A stretch of 64,000 nucleotides of DNA from Desulfobacteraceae bacterium (GTDB taxonomy: Bacteria; Desulfobacterota; Desulfobacteria; Desulfobacterales; Desulfobacteraceae), in NCBI GenBank assembly GCA_016744295.1, contig JADGEQ010000005.1, forward strand, positions 150,788 through 214,787, written 5' to 3'. The translations under genes and the position numbers were made by a program. Below, piece by piece: positions 61,777 through 64,000 of this stretch. The notes below the pieces were generated by a model. That model worked only from the letters and a program-made list of their open reading frames with translations, searched no databases and was not told the DNA's origin. Position 1 is the first letter of the stretch. Each line of letters starts with the position of its first letter.

Positions 61777-61824
61777 ATAATTTAATAATAAATTATTGAC
61801 TTGACTCTCAAGTTCATATATCAA
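61777..61824 (+). promoter_or_regulatory. Operator and promoter before the peptide-binding-protein gene
   Basis: 61777-61796 is a perfect palindrome, ATAATTTA-ATAA-TAAATTAT, matching the site before the MFS gene. It abuts TTGACT (61796-61801), which is followed after 17 nt by TATCAA (61819-61824). A bound repressor would cover the -35. Confidence 0.68.
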
Positions 61825-61885
61825 ACATCCACAGCGGTTTGGTTTCGGTTTTATTTTCCACTAATAAAGCACCAAGGAGATGTAT

Positions 61886-63493
61886 ATGAACGCTAAAAAG
61901 TTTGGACTATTCTTATTAACCATTTTTTTCGGACTGACCCTTCTTAACGACCCGGTACATGCACAACGGTCCGGAGGCACCTTTGTTTTCGTAGCGCCCT
62001 ACGATGGAAGTATCTTAACCCTTGACCCCCACAAAACAAGCAAGGAGCAGGATTTTCTGGTGGCCATGAACATCCATAAAAGCCTCTATGCCTGGAATTC
62101 AGACAAGAACAGACCCCTGCCCGAATTGGCAGACAAGGTAAGCATTTCCCAGGACGGTCTTGTGTATACCTACACCCTCAAGAACAATATTTTTTTTCAC
62201 AACCAGCGCAAGCTTGTGTCCGACGATATCATTTACAGTTACGAAAGGATATTGCGCCTGAAACCCGCTTCTCCTGCCCGCAGGTTCATCAATATTATTC
62301 AGGGGTCAAAGGATTTCGCCGAAGGTAAGACCACCCGCCTTTCAGGAATCAAAAGAATAGACGATACCACATTTTCCATCACCTTTAACAAACGAATTGA
62401 CCCCTCCTATGATCTGTACCAGCCAGGCACCGCCATCCTGCCCGGGGACGTGATAGAGGCCAAAGGCGATGAATTCGGCGTTTCTCCGATTGGGTGCGGC
62501 CCCTTTAAATTCAGCACCTGGACCAAGGGCAGTGAGGTTGTCCTGGAAAAATTTGAAGGTTTTTACAAGGCGAACAAACCCTTTCTTGATACCCTTGTAT
62601 TTAAAATCATGATGGAAAGTGCTTCCAGGGATATCGCCTTCAGGTCAAAAGAACTGGATGCAACCCTGGTGGGGGCATCCCAGTATCCCCTATACAAACG
62701 AGATTCAAACATATCCGCAAACCTAATTGAGGTTGGCGAAACAAATACCCGCCTGGTATGCCTTAATCCCAAGTACAAACCCCTGTCGGACAAACGGGTC
62801 AGGCAGGCGATCAACCATGCCATCAATGCAAAACTCATCAATGAAAAATTTTTGAAGGGAAAGGCCTATGATCCGGTGGGATGGCTGCCCGTTTCTTCCC
62901 CTGCCTTTGATTCCGATGCAAAGGGATATGCATATAACCCCAAAAAAGCCTTGGCATTAATGAAAGAGGCGGGATATGAAAAAGGATTTAACCTGGAATT
63001 TCTGGGAACAGGCAACAAGTCCTACGGAATCCCCGTTGTGGAAGCCCTTGTGCCATTTTTACAAAAAATCAATATAACGATCACCATGCAGCAACTGGAA
63101 GGCGGCATCCTTTATGACCGCCTGGTTGCCGACGATTACCAGGCCATTATCTGGTCATTTAACTCAGGTCCTGATCCCTACCAGGCACTCCGCAGATGGC
63201 ATTCTGCCAATCCCAACAATTCAGGAAACTATGTGCATTACAACAATCCTGAATATGACAAACTGCTGGATATAAGCCGAGCAACTTCTGATATCGATCA
63301 GCAACTGGCCTATCTCAAACAAGCAGATCGTCTTTTCCAGGCAGATGCCCCCATCTGGTTTTCCAATTACAACAAGGCGGTTGTGGCAAAACAAGACTGG
63401 GTCCATGGCATCAAACCCGTGGCCATTGAAATGATGTATCAGCAATTTGAAGATGTCTGGGTGGACAAATCATCTCCCCGGTCTTCCAAATAA
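61886..63493 (+). CDS. ABC transporter substrate-binding protein, family 5 (peptide/nickel type)
   Basis: Periplasmic OppA/DppA-family receptor, 535 residues. Signal peptide to about residue 27 (VHA). Family features: GGTFVFVAPYDGSILTLDPHK near 32, VSISQDGLVYTYTLKNNIFFHN near 85-105, IGCGPFKFSTW near 200, and the conserved DKRVRQAINHAIN near 300. The second of two ATGs (61886) is chosen because the first (61880) touches the AAGGAG site. Ligand unknown; opines, peptides or other small molecules are all possible. Confidence 0.9.
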   Translation: MNAKKFGLFLLTIFFGLTLLNDPVHAQRSGGTFVFVAPYDGSILTLDPHKTSKEQDFLVAMNIHKSLYAWNSDKNRPLPELADKVSISQDGLVYTYTLKNNIFFHNQRKLVSDDIIYSYERILRLKPASPARRFINIIQGSKDFAEGKTTRLSGIKRIDDTTFSITFNKRIDPSYDLYQPGTAILPGDVIEAKGDEFGVSPIGCGPFKFSTWTKGSEVVLEKFEGFYKANKPFLDTLVFKIMMESASRDIAFRSKELDATLVGASQYPLYKRDSNISANLIEVGETNTRLVCLNPKYKPLSDKRVRQAINHAINAKLINEKFLKGKAYDPVGWLPVSSPAFDSDAKGYAYNPKKALALMKEAGYEKGFNLEFLGTGNKSYGIPVVEALVPFLQKINITITMQQLEGGILYDRLVADDYQAIIWSFNSGPDPYQALRRWHSANPNNSGNYVHYNNPEYDKLLDISRATSDIDQQLAYLKQADRLFQADAPIWFSNYNKAVVAKQDWVHGIKPVAIEMMYQQFEDVWVDKSSPRSSK

Positions 63494-63498
63494 ATAGT

Positions 63499-63530
63499 TT
63501 TGAAGAGCTGCCCTAGGGCAGCTCTTCAAA
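63499..63530 (+). terminator. Perfect 16-bp hairpin between receptor and permease genes
   Basis: TTTGAAGAGCTGCCCT (63499-63514) is followed immediately by its reverse complement (63515-63530), then TTTCT. It lies 6 nt after the binding-protein stop and 35 nt before the permease start. Probably partially terminating or stabilising, giving more binding protein than permease. Confidence 0.65.
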
Positions 63531-63564
63531 TTTCTGAACATCAAAATCGCCACGGGGAATTGCA

Positions 63565-64000
63565 ATGCTTAAATATGCGGTAAAAAGAATTCTTCAATTT
63601 GTTCCAACCATTATCGGCATTACCCTGCTGATGTTCCTTGTCTTGAATTTTATTCCCGGCAATGCTGCCTTTAAGACAGGGGGAAAACTGGAACTTGAAC
63701 CTGAAGTCATGGAACAATTGAAAAAAGACTGGGGGTTGGACAAGCCCCTGCACGTGCGGTATCTGTCCTATATGAAAAACCTTGCAAAAGGAGATCTGGG
63801 CAAATCTTTTTTAAGGCGCTACGAGGTCAAAGATATTATTGGGGAAAGGTTTTATGCCACCATGAAACTTGCTGTCTGCGCCATGGGTATCGCCCTTGCC
63901 TTTGGCATCCCCCTGGGATTTATTTCAGCCTTAAAACAGGGCACCTGGTTTGATACCCTTTCCATACTGGGTGCCGTATCCGGGGTGTCCATTCCCCAAT
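63565..64000 (+). CDS. ABC transporter permease (DppB-type), truncated by window end
   Basis: First ~145 residues of an OppB/DppB-family permease: N-terminal helix ILQFVPTIIGITLLMFLVL near 10-28, conserved FIPGNAA, periplasmic region with WGLDKPLHVRY (near 60) and GDLGKSF (near 80), and the second helix with MKLAVCAMGIALAFGIPLG near 103-121. GGGGA lies upstream of the ATG. It would work with the family-5 receptor before it. The coding frame stays open to the window end. Confidence 0.9.
   Translation, partial: MLKYAVKRILQFVPTIIGITLLMFLVLNFIPGNAAFKTGGKLELEPEVMEQLKKDWGLDKPLHVRYLSYMKNLAKGDLGKSFLRRYEVKDIIGERFYATMKLAVCAMGIALAFGIPLGFISALKQGTWFDTLSILGAVSGVSIPQ

Noticed and set aside
1..64000. CRISPR arrays, tRNA or rRNA genes, prophage or transposase genes
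   Set aside because: I looked for regular spaced repeats, cloverleaf-like segments with CCA ends, rRNA-like sequence and integrase or transposase motifs, and found none I could support by eye.

Overview
The window reads like a chromosomal segment of an anaerobic Desulfobacterota (deltaproteobacterial) species, probably a Desulfobacula/Desulfobacter-type sulfate reducer. This is inferred from gene content: TRAP transporters, a sigma-54 enhancer-binding regulator, Roadblock/LC7 proteins, heterodisulfide-reductase-like partners of an anaerobic glycerol-3-phosphate dehydrogenase, tungstate uptake, and moderate G+C. No rRNA, tRNA, CRISPR array or intact insertion sequence was seen.

Layout. (1) 1-11.2 kb: a sigma-54 activator (cut by the window edge) faces a ten-kilobase operon with a textbook -24/-12 promoter. 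The operon encodes a serine-hydroxymethyltransferase paralogue, a TRAP transporter (P, Q, M), an alpha/beta hydrolase, a D-amino-acid/branched-chain-type class IV aminotransferase, a CapA-like protein, a glutamate/aspartate racemase homologue and a D-Ala-D-Ala-ligase-like ATP-grasp enzyme. Two copies of a ~92-nt structured element lie between its genes. This is the best candidate for an undescribed pathway, probably D-amino-acid or unusual amino-acid uptake and conversion. (2) 11.3-16.6 kb, minus strand: Hpt protein, REC-PP2C phosphatase and anti-sigma-type kinase, then phoU-phoB-phoR. (3) 16.7-41.4 kb: a dispersed glycerol regulon: ABC glycerol importer (glpSTPQUV), glpK-glpR, and two glpAB sets. 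The first glpAB set is followed by a membrane haem/iron-sulfur protein and an HdrB-like CCG protein that could pass electrons to the membrane quinone pool. Three promoters in this regulon share a -35/-10/operator block with identical internal spacing.

(4) 22.9-27.1 kb, embedded in the glycerol region: a Roadblock/LC7 module with a REC-PATAN regulator, divergent from a Cache-HAMP receptor that lacks any output domain. (5) 35.3-38.3 kb: a small zinc-ribbon protein, an FMN-dependent glutamate-synthase-like protein and an iron-type alcohol dehydrogenase. (6) 41.4-47.8 kb: a MarR-MFP-RND-TolC efflux operon.

(7) 47.9-52.0 kb: an accessory island of two exported coiled-coil proteins (one with YD-type repeats) lying between the N- and C-terminal remnants of one HAD-type phosphatase. 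(8) 52.0-56.1 kb: a vWA protein, histidine kinase and response regulator operon with three 11-bp operator repeats upstream. (9) 56.2-59.5 kb: two small proteins and the tungstate transporter tupABC, with a ribosome-binding site caught in a hairpin. (10) 59.6-64 kb: an MFS transporter, a GntR regulator, and a peptide-type ABC binding protein with its permease (cut by the window end). A 20-bp palindrome sits in front of both transport units.

Genes were judged by eye from translated sequence and family motifs. Family names are therefore stronger than substrate assignments.
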